Counted from the first letter of the stretch, positions 33,455-40,073 are shown. The stretch is 40,073 bases of DNA from an uncultured Prevotella sp. (GCA_900318395.1 ONKL01000025.1:1-40073), one strand, 5' to 3'. The notes: a model not told the origin generated them from the letters alone. Made by a program: numbers and translations.

Positions 33455-34795
33455 ATGTCAGACAACAATATGAATACAGATATCCTTGACTTCGGTGCAC
33501 CCGAAAAGGATCAAAGCATCATCAAAGTAATTGGCGTTGGTGGCGGCGGTGGAAATGCCGTAAACCACATGTACCGTGAAGGTATACATGATGTGACGTT
33601 CGTGTTGTGTAACACGGACAATCAGGCACTCAACGATTCTCCCGTACCCGTTCATCTTCAATTGGGTAAGGAAGGTCTGGGTGCTGGTAACAAACCCGAG
33701 AAAGCCCGTCAGGCAGCAGAAGAGAGCATAGACGACATTAGGAATATGCTGAGTGACGGCACTCGTATGGCATTCATAACCGCCGGAATGGGTGGCGGCA
33801 CCGGGACTGGTGCCGCCCCCGTTATTGCTCGTGTCAGCAAGGAGCTGGGCATCCTGACCGTCGGCATCGTTACCATCCCCTTCCGCTTTGAGGGTGACCG
33901 TAAGATTGATCAGGCCCTCGACGGTGTGGAGGAGATGTCGAAGCATGTCGATGCCCTGTTGGTTATCAACAATGAGCGTCTGCGCGCCATTTACCCTGAG
34001 TTGTCTGTTCTCGATGCTTTTGGCAAAGCCGACGACACCCTGAGCATTGCAGCCAAGTCAATTGCAGAGATTATCACCGTTCACGGACTGATCAACCTCG
34101 ACTTCAATGATGTGAAGACCGTTCTGAAAGATGGTGGTGTGGCCATCATGTCGACAGGCTACGGTGAGGGTGAAGGCCGTGTAAAGAAAGCCATTGATGA
34201 TGCATTGAACTCGCCTTTGCTTAATGACAACGACATCTTCAACTCCAAGAAGATTCTGCTCTCTATCTCATTTGCAGGCTCGAAGGACGGACAGAGCTCG
34301 CTCATGATGGAGGAGATGAACGATGTCAACGATTTCATGGCCAAGTTCGGCAACGACTTCGAAATCAAATGGGGATTGGCTACCGATCTCGAACTGGGCA
34401 AGAAGGTGAAGGTAACCATCCTGGCTACTGGATTCGGTATCGAGGATGTCGACGGTATGGGTAATCACCTCAAGAAACAGAGCCAAGAAGACCTCAACCG
34501 CATCGCTGCCGAGCAGGAAAAAGCCGCTGAGCGTCAGGACCGTCGTAACCGCTATTATGGCGGTGAGAGCAACACCAAGCGCTACAAGCGCCGCCCGAAC
34601 ATCTACCTGTTCCGCCCAGAGGATCTCGACAATGACGATGTCATTTCTGCCGTTGAGCAGACGCCTACCTATAAACGTACACGCGAAATCCTCGACAGCA
34701 TCAACAGTCAGGCCAGTGGCAAGGATTTTGCCGACAACGACGAGACACCTACGAACACACAAGAACCTGTACAGGGCACAATCGTGTTCTCATAA
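33455..34795 (+). CDS. ftsZ: Cell-division GTPase FtsZ
   Basis: A 446-residue tubulin-like GTPase that forms the Z-ring. The GTP-binding signature GGGTGTG is at 113-119 (GMGGGTGTGAAPVIA); IKVIGVGGGGGNAVNHM lies at 23-39; the T7 synergy loop is NLDFNDV at 214-220. The variable linker follows about residue 330. A conserved-tail-like segment (DVISAVEQTPTYKR) lies about 45 residues before the end rather than at the terminus, followed by an extra Thr/Asp-rich tail. The gene is last in the cluster; its stop codon directly abuts the stop of the convergent recO. A 38-base gap with no promoter match separates it from ftsA. Confidence 0.97.
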   Translation: MSDNNMNTDILDFGAPEKDQSIIKVIGVGGGGGNAVNHMYREGIHDVTFVLCNTDNQALNDSPVPVHLQLGKEGLGAGNKPEKARQAAEESIDDIRNMLSDGTRMAFITAGMGGGTGTGAAPVIARVSKELGILTVGIVTIPFRFEGDRKIDQALDGVEEMSKHVDALLVINNERLRAIYPELSVLDAFGKADDTLSIAAKSIAEIITVHGLINLDFNDVKTVLKDGGVAIMSTGYGEGEGRVKKAIDDALNSPLLNDNDIFNSKKILLSISFAGSKDGQSSLMMEEMNDVNDFMAKFGNDFEIKWGLATDLELGKKVKVTILATGFGIEDVDGMGNHLKKQSQEDLNRIAAEQEKAAERQDRRNRYYGGESNTKRYKRRPNIYLFRPEDLDNDDVISAVEQTPTYKRTREILDSINSQASGKDFADNDETPTNTQEPVQGTIVFS

Positions 34796-35521
34796 TCACT
34801 GATACAGTTCCTGTAACACACTGATCGACTTCATCTCCGGGAAATCCGGCAGATGAAGTCGATAATATATTAATGAAACCTCCAAAAGGCGGTTTCGTTC
34901 CTGGTGCGACATGCGGAAAAGATGCATGGTCGGATAGTCCATACGCATCATCAACTGTACTTTCTCGGCTTCCTCTGGGTAAAGGAAATCCCGATGCACT
35001 GGTGGAACCTGGAGAAACTCACTCTCACGAAGGTCAAAATAGTCGCCTGCATGATAATGATCCAGATTAGGGTAGAACCCCAAAAAGCGTGAAAGACGCA
35101 TCAGGAATACCAGATGGAAGTTGGCAAAGCGGTCTTCCTGGCCATCGAGCCACTGGATGCTGCTTTCAACATAATCGAACAGCAGTTCATTACGCTGTTC
35201 AGAACGAAGCGCATAATAGAGGAACTCAGCCAAGAAAAGTGCCATCGAAAGCTTGTGAGGATGGAAGGGGATAGAAACGAAGGGGCACGCCAATCTGATA
35301 TCCGACAGTTTCTGCAACTGAATCTTTGGTCTGACATCCGTCTCAATCTCCAATAACGATAACGGCTGAAAAAACTGTTTCTTGACTTTAGACTTCGATG
35401 ACTTGGGAATACTGACGATGAACGACAGTATTCCGAACTGTCGGGTGAACATATCCACAATCATTCTGGTCTCACCATATTTGAGCGAATGAAGCACTAT
35501 TGCCTGTGTTTTCGTCAACAT
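34796..35521 (-). CDS. recO: DNA repair protein RecO
   Basis: A 241-residue protein from the ATG at 35521 (MLTKTQAIVLHSLKYGETRM), chosen because the next upstream ATG lies in the -7 box. The N-terminal OB fold is about 1-80 (FTRQFGILSFIVSIPKSSKS), and the helical domain includes LSMALFLAEFLYYALRSEQR and FLMRLSRFLGFYPNL. RecO works with RecR and RecF to load RecA on single-stranded DNA gaps and anneals strands. Cysteines of a zinc finger are absent; many RecO proteins lack one. It reads towards ftsZ with no space between the two stops. Its promoter predicts a leaderless mRNA. Confidence 0.9.
   Translation of the reverse strand: MLTKTQAIVLHSLKYGETRMIVDMFTRQFGILSFIVSIPKSSKSKVKKQFFQPLSLLEIETDVRPKIQLQKLSDIRLACPFVSIPFHPHKLSMALFLAEFLYYALRSEQRNELLFDYVESSIQWLDGQEDRFANFHLVFLMRLSRFLGFYPNLDHYHAGDYFDLRESEFLQVPPVHRDFLYPEEAEKVQLMMRMDYPTMHLFRMSHQERNRLLEVSLIYYRLHLPDFPEMKSISVLQELYQ
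34824..34863. terminator. Strong hairpin inside the 3' end of recO, candidate ftsZ terminator
   Basis: A 13-bp perfect stem, ATCGACTTCATCT (34824-34836) with AGATGAAGTCGAT (34851-34863), extended inside by CCGG pairing with CCGG around a GAAAT loop. It starts 29 bases after the ftsZ stop but lies within recO codons. On the plus strand it is followed by AATATATTAAT, not a clean T-run, so it may act as a weak terminator or RNA-stabilising structure. Confidence 0.55.
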
Positions 35522-35528
35522 ACGTGTG

Positions 35529-35536
35529 CAAAGATA
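35529..35536 (-). promoter_or_regulatory. Promoter -7 box giving a leaderless recO mRNA
   Basis: TATCTTTG on the minus strand, followed by 7 bases (CACACGT) and then the recO ATG. With the usual start site 5-8 bases after the box, transcription would begin at or next to the start codon. Confidence 0.6.
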
Positions 35537-35543
35537 CAAAGAA

Positions 35544-35648
35544 GTTAAGAGTTAAGAATTAAGTATTAAGAGTTTTTAAGGCGACAAGCTGTTAAATATT
35601 CTTAATTTTGCATGTTTTCTTAATTCTTAATTCTTATTTCTTAATTAA
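35544..35648. repeat. AT-rich low-complexity tracts with mutually complementary TTAAGAATTAAG repeats
   Basis: The left tract (35544-35570) consists of TTAAG-type units (GTTAAGAGTTAAGAATTAAG) and the right tract (35617-35648) of CTTAATT units (TTCTTAATTCTTAATTC). They are near reverse complements and could pair. They lie upstream of both the recO and tRNA-Glu promoters, where AT-rich UP-like sequence is possible. Between them is no gene. Confidence 0.6.
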
Positions 35649-35654
35649 ACTCAG

Positions 35655-35662
35655 TACCTTTG
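35655..35662 (+). promoter_or_regulatory. Promoter -7 box for tRNA-Glu and rpsT
   Basis: TACCTTTG, followed by CACCCGCAAA, 20 bases before the tRNA 5' end. It shares TTTGCACCCGCAAA with the tRNA-Arg promoter. No other promoter is seen before rpsT. Confidence 0.7.
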
Positions 35663-35682
35663 CACCCGCAAAAAATGACAAT

Positions 35683-35754
35683 GGTCCCTTCGTCTATCGG
35701 TTAGGACGAGAGATTTTCATTCTCTAAAGAGGAGTTCGACTCTCCTAGGGACTA
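35683..35754 (+). tRNA. tRNA-Glu (anticodon UUC)
   Basis: A 72-nt cloverleaf. The acceptor is GGTCCCT with AGGGACT (G-U closing pair), discriminator A; the anticodon stem AGAGA/TCTCT encloses loop TTTTCAT with anticodon TTC; the T arm is GAGGAGTTCGACTCTCCT. The CCA is not encoded. It reads GAA and GAG. The next gene is rpsT, 149 bases downstream. Confidence 0.95.
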
Positions 35755-35766
35755 CTCAAAATTAAA

Positions 35767-35903
35767 TCCGCCATCTGCACAGCCAGTGCTACTGATCAGA
35801 TCGGGAACGGTGGCGGAGGGTTTCTGAAAAGAGGCCCGCCCAGGGCAGTCTTAGCGACGCAAGACCCATAAGCTTTAAATTAACAACAAAATTAAATTAA
35901 AAA
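35767..35903 (+). promoter_or_regulatory. Structured leader RNA upstream of rpsT
   Basis: The 149 bases between tRNA-Glu and rpsT hold no gene but show paired segments: TCCGCCA (35767-35773) with TGGCGGA (35811-35817) enclosing CTGATCAG and CAGTGCTACTG sub-pairs; GCCC (35834-35837) with GGGC (35843-35846); GTCTT (35848-35852) with AAGAC (35861-35865). The last 30 bases before the ATG are A/T-only apart from two C, leaving the start accessible. A ribosomal-protein autoregulatory leader or a tRNA 3' processing region are the likely roles. I do not recognise a named family. Confidence 0.45.
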
Positions 35904-36158
35904 ATGGCAAATCACAAATCATCAGTGAAGAGAATCCGCCAAGACAAGAAGAAGGCGCTTCACAATCACTACTACGCAAAGACAATGCGTAACGCTGTGC
36001 GCAAGCTGCGCGCTATGACTAACAAGGAAGAGGCTGTAGCTCTCTATCCGAAGGTTCAGAAGATGCTCGACAAGTTGGCTAAGACCAACATCATCCACAA
36101 GAACAAGGCAGCAAACCTGAAGTCAAGCCTCGCACTGCACATCAACAAGCTGGGATAA
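35904..36158 (+). CDS. rpsT: 30S ribosomal protein S20
   Basis: An 84-residue, highly basic protein matching S20: [20 protein letters not shown], then [17 protein letters not shown], then [20 protein letters not shown]. It binds the 5' and 3'-minor domains of 16S rRNA early in small-subunit assembly. Length is normal. Upstream is tRNA-Glu with no promoter between, so the two are probably transcribed together; the long structured leader may allow feedback control by S20, known in other bacteria. A terminator follows at once. Confidence 0.97.
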   Translation: MANHKSSVKRIRQDKKKALHNHYYAKTMRNAVRKLRAMTNKEEAVALYPKVQKMLDKLAKTNIIHKNKAANLKSSLALHINKLG

Positions 36159-36183
36159 TAATCAACTATTATACAGACTTGAG

Positions 36184-36214
36184 CCGCAACTCGAAAGGGT
36201 TGCGGTTATTTTTT
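36184..36214 (+). terminator. Rho-independent terminator of rpsT
   Basis: Stem CCGCAAC (36184-36190) with GTTGCGG (36199-36205), loop of 8, followed by TTATTTTTTG. It is 25 bases after the rpsT stop. Confidence 0.88.
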
Positions 36215-36226
36215 GTAGTTTTTTAG

Positions 36227-36257
36227 CAGATAAACTATGTTTATCTGACTTTTTTTT
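36227..36257 (+). promoter_or_regulatory. 9-bp inverted repeat with T-run upstream of gyrB
   Basis: CAGATAAAC (36227-36235) and GTTTATCTG (36239-36247) are perfect reverse complements around TAT, followed by ACTTTTTTTT. This has the form of a second terminator behind rpsT, but it also covers the expected -33 region of the gyrB promoter (about 36236-36240), so an operator role is possible. Confidence 0.55.
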
Positions 36258-36259
36258 CG

Positions 36260-36267
36260 TACCTTTG
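36260..36267 (+). promoter_or_regulatory. Promoter -7 box of gyrB
   Basis: TACCTTTG, 26 bases before the gyrB ATG at 36293; transcription should start near 36274, giving a leader of about 19 bases. gyrB is therefore separate from the rpsT transcript. Confidence 0.7.
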
Positions 36268-36292
36268 CAACCAATTAGTGAAACAAAGAAAA

Positions 36293-38269
36293 ATGACAGA
36301 AGAACAACTGAATCAAGAACAGAACTATTCCGCGAGCAATATTCAGGTGCTCGAAGGACTGGAAGCCGTACGTAAGCGCCCTGCGATGTACATCGGCGAC
36401 ATCAGCGAAAAGGGACTCCACCATCTGGTCAACGAGACCGTCGACAACTCTATCGACGAGGCGATGGCTGGCTACTGTACGCATATAGAAGTGACTATTA
36501 ATGAAGATAACTCCATCACCGTTCAGGACAACGGACGTGGTATCCCCGTTGATGAGCACGAGAAGATGCACAAGAGTGCCCTTGAGGTCGTAATGACCGT
36601 GCTCCATGCCGGAGGTAAGTTCGACAAAGGCTCATACAAGGTGTCAGGTGGTCTACACGGTGTGGGTGTCAGCTGTGTGAACGCCCTTTCCACTCACATG
36701 CTCTCACAGGTATTCCGCAATGGCCATATCTACCAGCAGGAATACGAGAAGGGCAAGCCCCTCTACGACGTGAAGATCGTAGGCGATACAGATAAGACAG
36801 GTACCCGCCAGCAGTTCTGGCCCGATGGCACCATCTTCACCACCACAGAGTACAAGTACGACATCATTGCCCGTCGTATGCGCGAGCTGGCCTACCTCAA
36901 CGCAGGTATCACCATCACGCTGACTGATCTCCGCCCTGACGAGGAAGGAAATGTGAAGCAGCCCGAGGTGTTCCACGCCAAGGACGGACTGAAGGAGTTC
37001 GTGCGCTACGTTGATCGCCACCGCACTCACCTCTTCGACGATGTCATCTATCTGAAGACCGAGAAGCAGGGCACACCTATCGAGGTGGCTGTGATGTATA
37101 ACACTGACTACAGCGAGAATATCCACTCTTACGTGAACAATATCAACACCATCGAGGGTGGTACCCACCTGATGGGCTTCCGTGCAGCCTTGACACGTAC
37201 GCTGAAGGCCTACGCCGATGCTGATCCTCAGATCTCCAAGCAGATCGAGAAGGCCAAGATTGAGATTGCAGGTGAGGACTTCCGCGAAGGTCTCTCTGCC
37301 GTTATCTCTATCAAGGTAGCAGAGCCCCAGTTCGAGGGTCAGACGAAGACCAAGCTGGGTAACTCAGAGGTAGCCGGAGCTGTTCAACAGGCCGTAGGCG
37401 AGGCTTTGAGCAACTATCTGGAGGAACACCCTAAGGAGGCCAAGCTTATCTGCGACAAGGTGGTACTCGCTGCCACAGCCCGTATCGCAGCCCGCAAGGC
37501 TCGTGAGAGCGTGCAGCGCAAGAACCCGATGACGGGTGGTGGACTGCCTGGCAAACTTGCCGACTGTTCCAACAAGGATCCTAAGGAGTGTGAGATCTTC
37601 CTTGTCGAGGGAGACTCCGCAGGGGGCTCTGCCAAGCAGGGTCGCGACCGTCACTTCCAGGCCATCCTGCCTTTACGTGGTAAGATCCTGAACGTCGAGA
37701 AGGTTCAGTGGCATCGCGTTTTCGAGGCCGAATCCGTCATGAACATCATTCAGAGCATTGGTGTACGCTTTGGCGTTGAGGGTGAAGGAGATCGCGAGGC
37801 TAATATCGACAAGTTGCGCTACGACAAGATCATCATCATGACCGATGCCGATGTCGATGGCTCTCACATCGACACGCTGATCATGACACTCTTCTACCGC
37901 TTCATGCCACAGGTTATCCAGGGTGGTCACCTTTACATCGCTACCCCACCACTTTATAAGTGTACTTACAAGAAGGCCTCTGAGTATTGCTACACAGAGC
38001 AGCAGCGCCAGGCCTTCATCGACAAGTACGTGGCTGGCAATGGCGACGACAAGGCCCTGCACACCCAGCGCTACAAAGGTCTTGGTGAGATGAATCCAGA
38101 GCAGCTCTGGGAGACCACCATGAATCCAGAGAACCGCCTCCTGAAGCAGGTTACCATCGAGAACGCTGCAGAGGCTGACGAGATCTTCTCCATGCTGATG
38201 GGCGACGACGTAGAGCCTCGCCGCGAGTTCATCGAGAAGAACGCCACCTACGCCAACATCGACGCATAA
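36293..38269 (+). CDS. gyrB: DNA gyrase subunit B
   Basis: A 658-residue type IIA topoisomerase subunit from the ATG at 36293; an in-frame GTG at 36278 is too close to the promoter. The GHKL ATPase domain has ETVDNSIDEAMAG (E48 as catalytic base), QDNGRGIPV and GGLHGVGVSCVNALS; the TOPRIM domain has FLVEGDSAGGSAKQGRD and MTDADVDGSHIDTLIM; RYKGLGEMNPEQLWETTM is the conserved C-terminal block. It lacks the 170-residue insert of E. coli GyrB, as is normal for most phyla. With GyrA (not in the window) it introduces negative supercoils using ATP. Codon use is strongly biased to C-ending codons, as expected for high expression. ParE is less likely because of the full QRYKGLGEMN context and neighbouring rpsT. 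Confidence 0.94.
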   Translation: MTEEQLNQEQNYSASNIQVLEGLEAVRKRPAMYIGDISEKGLHHLVNETVDNSIDEAMAGYCTHIEVTINEDNSITVQDNGRGIPVDEHEKMHKSALEVVMTVLHAGGKFDKGSYKVSGGLHGVGVSCVNALSTHMLSQVFRNGHIYQQEYEKGKPLYDVKIVGDTDKTGTRQQFWPDGTIFTTTEYKYDIIARRMRELAYLNAGITITLTDLRPDEEGNVKQPEVFHAKDGLKEFVRYVDRHRTHLFDDVIYLKTEKQGTPIEVAVMYNTDYSENIHSYVNNINTIEGGTHLMGFRAALTRTLKAYADADPQISKQIEKAKIEIAGEDFREGLSAVISIKVAEPQFEGQTKTKLGNSEVAGAVQQAVGEALSNYLEEHPKEAKLICDKVVLAATARIAARKARESVQRKNPMTGGGLPGKLADCSNKDPKECEIFLVEGDSAGGSAKQGRDRHFQAILPLRGKILNVEKVQWHRVFEAESVMNIIQSIGVRFGVEGEGDREANIDKLRYDKIIIMTDADVDGSHIDTLIMTLFYRFMPQVIQGGHLYIATPPLYKCTYKKASEYCYTEQQRQAFIDKYVAGNGDDKALHTQRYKGLGEMNPEQLWETTMNPENRLLKQVTIENAAEADEIFSMLMGDDVEPRREFIEKNATYANIDA

Positions 38270-38293
38270 TCACAACATCAATACTTTTTCATG

Positions 38294-38336
38294 TCCCCGG
38301 CTGTGCAGGCTTTGCCTTATCAGCTGGGGATTCTTT
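38294..38336 (+). terminator. Rho-independent terminator of gyrB
   Basis: TCCCCGGCTG (38294-38303) pairs with CAGCTGGGGA (38321-38330) with one G-U pair, followed by TTCTTT. It lies 25 bases after the gyrB stop. Confidence 0.75.
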
Positions 38337-38391
38337 ATTAAACTTTCTCACTATTTTTACGTCAAAACTCTAAACAGAAATTCTATAAAGT

Positions 38392-39738
38392 ATGAGAAAA
38401 CTAACAATTATCGCTATTCTGATGGCAATGACTATTCAGATGAAGGCTTTGACGCCGTGGACCAAGGGAGGTTTTGAGACAGGAAAGTATCGTAATGTGT
38501 TCGTGGAGATGGGCTATCAGCCCGAAGCCGTTGACGCCAAACTGAAAGAGGTGTTCAACGATGTGTTCCGTGGACCTCATAAGGTGTACTTCGAGGTAGG
38601 CGACTCCCTGGGATACGTTTCCGACATTAAAAACAACGATGCCCGCACTGAAGGCATGTCGTATGGCATGATGATTGCCGTACAGATGAACGAGAAGGAT
38701 ATCTTCGACCGTCTGTGGCGATGGAGCAAGAAGTATATGCAGCACCAAAGCGGCACGCGAGAAGGGTATTTCGCATGGAGTTGCAAGACCGACGGCACTC
38801 ACAATGCCGAAGGAGCAGCCAGCGACGGCGAGCTCTACTTCATCACCGCCCTGATCTTTGCCTCCAACCGCTGGGGCAACGATACTGGTATCAACTATAA
38901 GGCCGAAGCCCAGCACATCCTGAACTGTATTCAGCCCAAAGAGTACACGCCAGAGCCTCGTCAAGGCGGATTCCCAGGCTTCGGACCACAGCAAGATGGA
39001 CCTCAGAAAATGTATCTGATAGACCCTGAAACCCAGCTGATTACCTTCACCCCCGATGGCTTCGGCCAGCGGTTTACCGATCCTTCCTACCACATTCCCG
39101 CTTTCTATGAGGTGTGGGCAAAATGGGCTGACGACGGACGTTCGGATTACTGGATGGAATGTGCCAAGAAGAGTCGCGAGTTCCTCCATAAGGCCATCAA
39201 CGAGAAGACGGGCCTGAATGCTGACATGAGCCAGTATGACGGCTCAGAGATGCAGATGCCGCGATTCCCAGGCATGCCAGAGCCCAAGGAGGGCGAAAAA
39301 CCCCGCCGCAATGGGGTTAACAACTTCCGCTACGACTCATGGCGCGTACCTATGAACATAGCCCTCGACTATGAGTGGAGCTGTGCCGATGGTGAGTGGC
39401 AGCGCCAATATGGAGAGAAGATACAGAATTTCTTCTACAGCCAGGGAGTTAATACTTTCTTTGACCAGTACCGCACAGACGGAACGCTTCCTGAGGGCGA
39501 TGAAATCCTACAGGCAGGCGGATTCAGGAAATTGCGCCATAGCATCGGCCTTGTAGCCACCACAGCAGCAGCCTCCGTGATGTGTTCTCACGACAAGAGC
39601 AAGGAGTTTGTCGATGCACTTTGGAATGCCAAGCACGAGCCCTTCGACGACGGCTATTTTGATGCCTACTACGATGGTCTGCTACGCCTCTTTGCCTTCA
39701 TGCATCTGAGCGGCAACTACAGAGTTATTCAGCGATAA
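38392..39738 (+). CDS. GH8 enzyme, probable reducing-end xylose-releasing exo-oligoxylanase
   Basis: A 448-residue secreted glycoside hydrolase of family 8 with a signal peptide (MRKLTIIAILMAMTIQMKAL). Catalytic landmarks: the acid E87 in DARTEGMSYGMMIA, the D145 region in EGAASDGELYFITA and the candidate base D230 in RFTDPSYHIPAFYEVW; YDSWRVPMNIALDYEW is the conserved C-terminal block. These match the Rex subgroup, which removes xylose from the reducing end of xylo-oligosaccharides, rather than GH8 endoglucanases or chitosanases. Two Pro/Gly-rich inserts stand out, at about 190-205 (RQGGFPGFGPQQDGPQ) and 289-307 (MPRFPGMPEPKEGEKPRRN). No clear promoter was found in the 55 bases between the gyrB terminator and the ATG. 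No other xylan genes adjoin. Confidence 0.88.
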   Translation: MRKLTIIAILMAMTIQMKALTPWTKGGFETGKYRNVFVEMGYQPEAVDAKLKEVFNDVFRGPHKVYFEVGDSLGYVSDIKNNDARTEGMSYGMMIAVQMNEKDIFDRLWRWSKKYMQHQSGTREGYFAWSCKTDGTHNAEGAASDGELYFITALIFASNRWGNDTGINYKAEAQHILNCIQPKEYTPEPRQGGFPGFGPQQDGPQKMYLIDPETQLITFTPDGFGQRFTDPSYHIPAFYEVWAKWADDGRSDYWMECAKKSREFLHKAINEKTGLNADMSQYDGSEMQMPRFPGMPEPKEGEKPRRNGVNNFRYDSWRVPMNIALDYEWSCADGEWQRQYGEKIQNFFYSQGVNTFFDQYRTDGTLPEGDEILQAGGFRKLRHSIGLVATTAAASVMCSHDKSKEFVDALWNAKHEPFDDGYFDAYYDGLLRLFAFMHLSGNYRVIQR

Positions 39739-39742
39739 GATT

Positions 39743-39804
39743 TGTCCCACCCCTTGGGACATTTTGTCCCAGGCCATGGGACAACCAGTCCCACCCCCTG
39801 GGAC
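39743..39804. repeat. Three tandem GTCCCA-N5-TGGGAC hairpins after the GH8 gene
   Basis: Unit 1 is TGTCCCA/TGGGACA (39743-39761), unit 2 TTGTCCCA/TGGGACAA (39764-39784), unit 3 GTCCCA/TGGGAC (39788-39804), each with a 5-base loop and spaced 21-24 bases. The first begins 4 bases after the GH8 stop. A T-run follows none of them closely. They may be a terminator/stabiliser array or a protein-binding array. Confidence 0.85.
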
Positions 39805-39873
39805 AATTAATAAGTCCTTATTATCACTAAACAAATTGCCGTTATCATAAAGCAATCGGTGTAGGCAAAAATC

Positions 39874-39961
39874 CTGCATACACTAAAAAAATCAGCTGCA
39901 TACACTAGCGCTATCCATTGAGTATCAGCATGTTAGACGCTTAGTGTATGCAGTGTATGCA
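39874..39961. repeat. Four copies of TGCATACACT in inverted and direct order
   Basis: CTGCATACACTA occurs at 39874-39885 and 39896-39907; its exact reverse complement TAGTGTATGCAG is at 39942-39953; a fourth, overlapping copy (AGTGTATGCA) is at 39952-39961, so AGTGTATGC is tandem with a period of 9. The inner arms extend to about 15 bp with one gap (ACTAGCG against CGCTTAGT) around a 34-base centre. No CRISPR-like spacing or cas gene is present. Confidence 0.8.
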
Positions 39962-40073
39962 AAAACTAACAAAAAAGGGTTCTGCATCAATTTGGGTGGT
40001 AACCAATTATTACAAAGTTTAACTATCTGCTTGATAATCAATACGTTAGTTAACTAAATAAAGTTGCAGATGT

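Larger units (their letters stand above)
39739..40073. other. Gene-free region at the right edge
   Basis: These 335 bases contain no convincing coding frame. They hold three tandem hairpins (39743-39804), a four-copy repeat array (39874-39961) and a 12-bp palindrome TTAGTTAACTAA (40046-40057). No TAnnTTTG promoter in useful position and no tRNA were seen. The next gene would lie beyond the window. Confidence 0.7.

Noticed and set aside
33455-34795. FtsZ lacking its conserved C-terminal peptide
   Set aside because: A TPTYKR-type segment is present, only displaced inward from the terminus by an extra tail.
34824-34863. Insertion-sequence terminal repeat
   Set aside because: The hairpin is part of an intact recO reading frame with normal family sequence.
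39874-39961. CRISPR-like array
   Set aside because: Repeats are only 10-12 bases, occur in both orientations, have irregular spacing and no cas genes nearby.

Overview
The window looks like chromosomal DNA from a Bacteroidales bacterium, most likely Prevotella or a close relative. The grounds are: promoters of the Bacteroidota type (TAnnTTTG at -7) in front of many genes; secreted proteins ending in the short 'GxYIxxGKK' tail common in Prevotella; Bacteroidota-restricted families (DUF3836, an FtsL with a charged N-terminus, an MraY with an extra insert); glycine-lipid acyltransferases; and a dcw cluster in Bacteroidota order without ddl or murB. Assignment is by protein recognition only; no database search was possible.

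Bases 1-19,100 are a mosaic of accessory and envelope genes, mostly on the minus strand: the end of a YhcG/DUF1016 nuclease-like gene, a decayed gene fragment, a secreted YD-repeat-like protein, a subtilisin-like protease with BspA-type leucine-rich repeats placed directly behind tRNA-Arg(CCU), a GH28-GH43 fusion divergent from a carboxylesterase lipoprotein, a MalY/PatB aminotransferase coupled to DUF3737, a DUF3836 protein, a two-component system, a lipoprotein / ECF sigma / membrane-anchored beta-barrel operon, and a two-gene acyltransferase operon matching glsA-glsB.

Bases 19,190-34,795 are an unbroken dcw cluster: mraZ-rsmH-ftsL-ftsI-murE-mraY-murD-ftsW-murG-murC-ftsQ-ftsA-ftsZ. It builds the lipid-linked peptidoglycan precursor (MurE, MraY, MurD, MurG, MurC), polymerises and cross-links it at the septum (FtsW, FtsI), and makes the divisome scaffold (FtsL, FtsQ, FtsA, FtsZ). 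It opens with three tandem 10-bp MraZ-type operator repeats and has a probable internal promoter before murG.

Bases 34,796-40,073 hold recO (convergent, butting against ftsZ), tRNA-Glu(UUC) followed by a structured leader and rpsT, gyrB, a GH8 reducing-end xylosidase-type enzyme, and a gene-free 335-base tail with three tandem hairpins and an inverted/direct repeat array.

No CRISPR array, intact insertion sequence, prophage or obvious new multi-gene system was seen. The most interesting signals are regulatory: two tRNA-mRNA tandem units sharing an almost identical promoter, (nearly) leaderless promoters for recO and the histidine kinase, the sigma/beta-barrel operon, and the repeat structures near the right end.
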